From JACPHD01 sp964526325 (GTDB lineage: Bacteria > Patescibacteriota > Patescibacteriia > Patescibacteriales > GWC2-42-12): 6,921 nt of DNA. The stretch lies in assembly GCA_964526325.1 (NCBI GenBank), contig CAZGKM010000029.1, positions 1-6,921 on the forward strand, written 5' to 3'. Position 1 is the stretch's first letter, and the number at the start of each line of letters is the position of its first letter. The position numbers were made by a program, and so were the translations under genes. Under the pieces are notes generated by a model that worked only from the letters and a program-made list of their open reading frames with translations, made no database searches and was not told the DNA's origin. Positions 5,504 to 6,921 of this stretch are shown one piece after another.

Positions 5504-6661
5504 ATGAAATTAAAAACATTTTTTTTATGCTTTGGGATTTTAGGTTTTGTCTTTATGGTAAACGCGCAAGGATTGACGCAAAATTCAACTCCTCAAGCAA
5601 TCAGCGCCTATCGTTTTTATAAGGATGTGGACGGTCTTTCCGTAAACGTACCGACCGTAGTTGAAATTCCTTTTTTTGAAGAGTTTATTGAGCGCTACGA
5701 CTTTGTGGTTTTAGATAAAAATTTAAATACTTTTGAACCTTATTTTTTCAAGCAAGAAACCGTAATTGACGAAGTGCCATTAGCTGTAAGCTCTGAACCG
5801 CATGCTGACAATACCCAGCTAATGAACGATCGTGATATCAGGACTTACGTAGACTTTCCCTTGCCGGACAATGCACAAGGACAGGTCAAAATCACCTTGA
5901 CTAGCTCCGCCGCAATTACTTCTTCCGCTATTACTACTCTTCTTGCCAATAATGTTGCTTTACCAAGTTTTGTAGAAATACGAGCTATGATTAATGGACA
6001 AAATAGAATTATTGTCGCTAATCGAAGAATGGATCAGCAAACTATTCATTTTCCGCAAACAGTATCAAATAAATGGACTATTACATTCATTTTTGGTCAG
6101 CCGCTTCGAATTAGTGAAATAAAATTAATTCAAGATTATGCCACTAAATCAAATACTCAAGCTATTCGATTTTTAGCTCAACCAGCCCACGCTTATCGTA
6201 TTTATTACGATTCAGACAGATCAATGACCACTCAAGTCGGGGAAGCTGGAAATTTAAGTTCCGCTAAAGATGTAATAGTTTTTTCTTCCGCCTCAATTAA
6301 TAATAACCCTAATTATATTATTGCAGACATAGACAATGATGGTGTTCCTGATATTAGCGACAATTGCGTTTCGGTAGCTAATTCTGATCAGTTAGATGTA
6401 AATAATAACAACAGAGGTGATTCATGCGATGATTTTGATCAAGACGGGATTATAAATTCTGATGATAATTGTGCAGATAATCCAAATCGTAATCAAAAAG
6501 ATACTGATAGCGATGGTATCGGAGACGTTTGTGACAAAGAGGAAAGTAGAATAACGGAACGCTATACTTGGATTCCGTGGGTCGGCATGGGATCGGCTGC
6601 GCTAGTTTTAATTCTTCTTCTAGCTCTAACAGCTAAATCAATTTATACGACAAAGAAGTAA
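5504..6661 (+). CDS. Surface protein: DUF3999-like N-terminus, thrombospondin type-3 repeats, C-terminal anchor
   Basis: The 385-residue product begins with a signal peptide (1-21, cleavage after V19-N20-A21). A beta-rich ectodomain (about 30-260) follows; its opening (an AYRFYKDVDGL stretch, VVEIPF, then a FVVLD strand) resembles the start of DUF3999 proteins. A later part (about 105-210, NDRDIRTYVDF to RISEIKLIQ) has the look of a discoidin-like jelly roll. Residues 275-343 are thrombospondin type-3 calcium-binding repeats: DIDNDGVPD, DFDQDGIINSDDNC and DTDSDGIGDVC, with Cys288, 308, 323 and 343 placed for two disulfides. A membrane helix (about 359-377) and a short basic tail (AKSIYTTKK) make it a type I membrane protein. 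Immediate coupling to the DUF2339 gene mirrors the DUF2339-DUF3999 gene pairs I recall from Proteobacteria, which supports the family guess. No Shine-Dalgarno precedes the ATG; a GATAAT at 5485-5490 inside the previous gene could be an internal -10. Function unknown; a calcium-stabilised surface partner of the DUF2339 protein is inferred. Confidence 0.7.
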   Translation: MKLKTFFLCFGILGFVFMVNAQGLTQNSTPQAISAYRFYKDVDGLSVNVPTVVEIPFFEEFIERYDFVVLDKNLNTFEPYFFKQETVIDEVPLAVSSEPHADNTQLMNDRDIRTYVDFPLPDNAQGQVKITLTSSAAITSSAITTLLANNVALPSFVEIRAMINGQNRIIVANRRMDQQTIHFPQTVSNKWTITFIFGQPLRISEIKLIQDYATKSNTQAIRFLAQPAHAYRIYYDSDRSMTTQVGEAGNLSSAKDVIVFSSASINNNPNYIIADIDNDGVPDISDNCVSVANSDQLDVNNNNRGDSCDDFDQDGIINSDDNCADNPNRNQKDTDSDGIGDVCDKEESRITERYTWIPWVGMGSAALVLILLLALTAKSIYTTKK

Positions 6662-6739
6662 TAGAATCGGCATATGGCATTTATTTTTTAGCAGGTGTTT
6701 TTGTAAAAAAGAAAAAAGTTGAAATTATGGTGCAATAGT

Positions 6740-6767
6740 TTGACTTTTTGGCAAATTCTGTTATATT
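6740..6767 (+). promoter_or_regulatory. Extended -10 promoter upstream of tRNA-His
   Basis: TTGACT (6740-6745) and TATATT (6762-6767) are 16 bases apart, and TG at 6759-6760 forms an extended -10 (TGTTATATT). It is one of the best promoter matches in the window and the natural candidate to drive the tRNA 80 bases downstream. Transcription would start near 6774, inside the left arm of the hairpin at 6770-6793, so the transcript would begin with a stem-loop. Confidence 0.55.
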
Positions 6768-6769
6768 AT

Positions 6770-6797
6770 AAAAGTTGCCGCAAGGCAACTTTTGTTT
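6770..6797 (+). terminator. GNRA-capped hairpin with U-rich tail, terminator-like
   Basis: A perfect 10-bp stem, AAAAGTTGCC (6770-6779) with GGCAACTTTT (6784-6793), is closed by a GCAA tetraloop and followed by GTTT. For transcripts reading through from the DUF2339 operon it fits a Rho-independent terminator. It overlaps the predicted start point of the promoter at 6740-6767, so for transcripts from that promoter it would instead be a 5'-terminal hairpin. Its position about 110 bases after the last stop codon is somewhat far for a dedicated terminator. Confidence 0.6.
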
Positions 6798-6798
6798 A

Positions 6799-6830
6799 CC
6801 CCGACACTTATATATCATTAAGTGTGGGGG
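6799..6830. repeat. Palindromic hairpin in the tRNA-His leader
   Basis: CCCC-G-ACACTTA (6799-6810) pairs with TAAGTGT-G-GGGG (6819-6830), giving 7 bp, one G-G mismatch, then 4 GC pairs, around an 8-base loop. No T-tract follows, so it is not an obvious terminator. Its form (C-run, imperfect stem, G-run) resembles the other small palindromic elements in this window, and it may be a dispersed repeat. It lies 18 bases before the tRNA and could also act in leader processing. Neither role can be decided here. Confidence 0.5.
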
Positions 6831-6847
6831 GATAAAAATAAAATCAT

Positions 6848-6921
6848 GGTGGCCATAGTTCAATGGTAGAACACTAGGTTGTGGTCCTAGATACCAGGGT
6901 TCAATTCCCTGTGGCCACCCC
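6848..6921 (+). tRNA. tRNA-His (anticodon GUG), 3' end at the window edge
   Basis: A complete cloverleaf is visible. The acceptor stem is GTGGCCA (6849-6855) with TGGCCAC (6912-6918). The D arm is GTTC/GAAC (6858-6872), the anticodon stem CTAGG/CCTAG (6874-6890), and the T arm CAGGG/CCCTG with loop TTCAATT (6895-6911). The anticodon is GTG at 6881-6883, specifying histidine. G at 6848 and C at 6919 provide the extra G-1:C73 pair that is the identity element of bacterial tRNA-His, with G-1 encoded in the gene. The last two bases, CC, could be the beginning of an encoded CCA tail whose A lies outside the window. The promoter and hairpins upstream make it the likely first gene of a new transcription unit. 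Confidence 0.95.

Noticed and set aside
6713..6749. Inverted repeat AAAAAGT / ACTTTTT before the tRNA promoter.
   Set aside because: Seven bases of mostly A/T with a 23-base loop is expected by chance in this composition.
6681..6863. Antisense 60-codon frame running from the tRNA-His gene into the spacer.
   Set aside because: It starts inside the tRNA, crosses two hairpins and a promoter, and its product has no recognisable features.
1..6921. CRISPR array, insertion sequence with transposase, or phage gene cluster.
   Set aside because: No regularly spaced repeats, transposase or integrase motifs, or phage structural genes were found; the repeats present are single palindromic elements.

Overview
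The window looks like a piece of a small, AT-rich bacterial genome, most likely from the Candidate Phyla Radiation (Patescibacteria, Parcubacteria-like). This is inferred from the mix of gene families, from a short UBA-like helical motif often seen in that group, from starts without Shine-Dalgarno sequences and with -10 boxes almost on the start codon, and from palindromic repeats scattered around the genes. No marker gene fixes the lineage. All five genes end in TAA or TAG and use ordinary Gly and Trp codons, so nothing points to a recoded UGA.

The layout, all on the + strand, begins with a terminator (about 40-63) closing an unseen upstream unit. A membrane-anchored single DUF4430 protein follows (113-718). 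A large secreted, C-terminally anchored protein (790-2940) joins a DUF4430/transcobalamin beta-type domain, an Ig-like segment and a prenyltransferase-like alpha/alpha barrel. Next is a six-helix membrane protein of the DUF6580 putative-transport family (3019-3567). The second block is a DUF2339 multi-span membrane protein (3616-5499) and, 4 bases later, a surface protein with a DUF3999-like N-terminus and thrombospondin type-3 calcium-binding repeats (5504-6661). A 186-base spacer with a promoter-like sequence and two hairpins leads to tRNA-His(GUG), which runs into the window edge.

Every protein is an envelope protein. The first three genes together resemble a ligand-capture and uptake module. 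The fold combination in the first two is that of vertebrate transcobalamin/intrinsic factor (alpha/alpha barrel plus beta domain), and the third could be the membrane permease or ECF S-component. The ligand (a corrinoid is the obvious guess) is inference; no cobalamin riboswitch and no ECF ATPase is visible here. The second block looks like a DUF2339/DUF3999-type partnership, whose function is unknown.

The other notable layer is repetitive DNA. Three palindromic families lie at gene borders, two of them reaching into reading frames. One encodes the peptide SWIPVFAGMT at the start of the barrel protein; another flanks the promoter and start codon of the first gene. The largest gene-free stretch is 6662-6847; the other gaps are under 120 bases.
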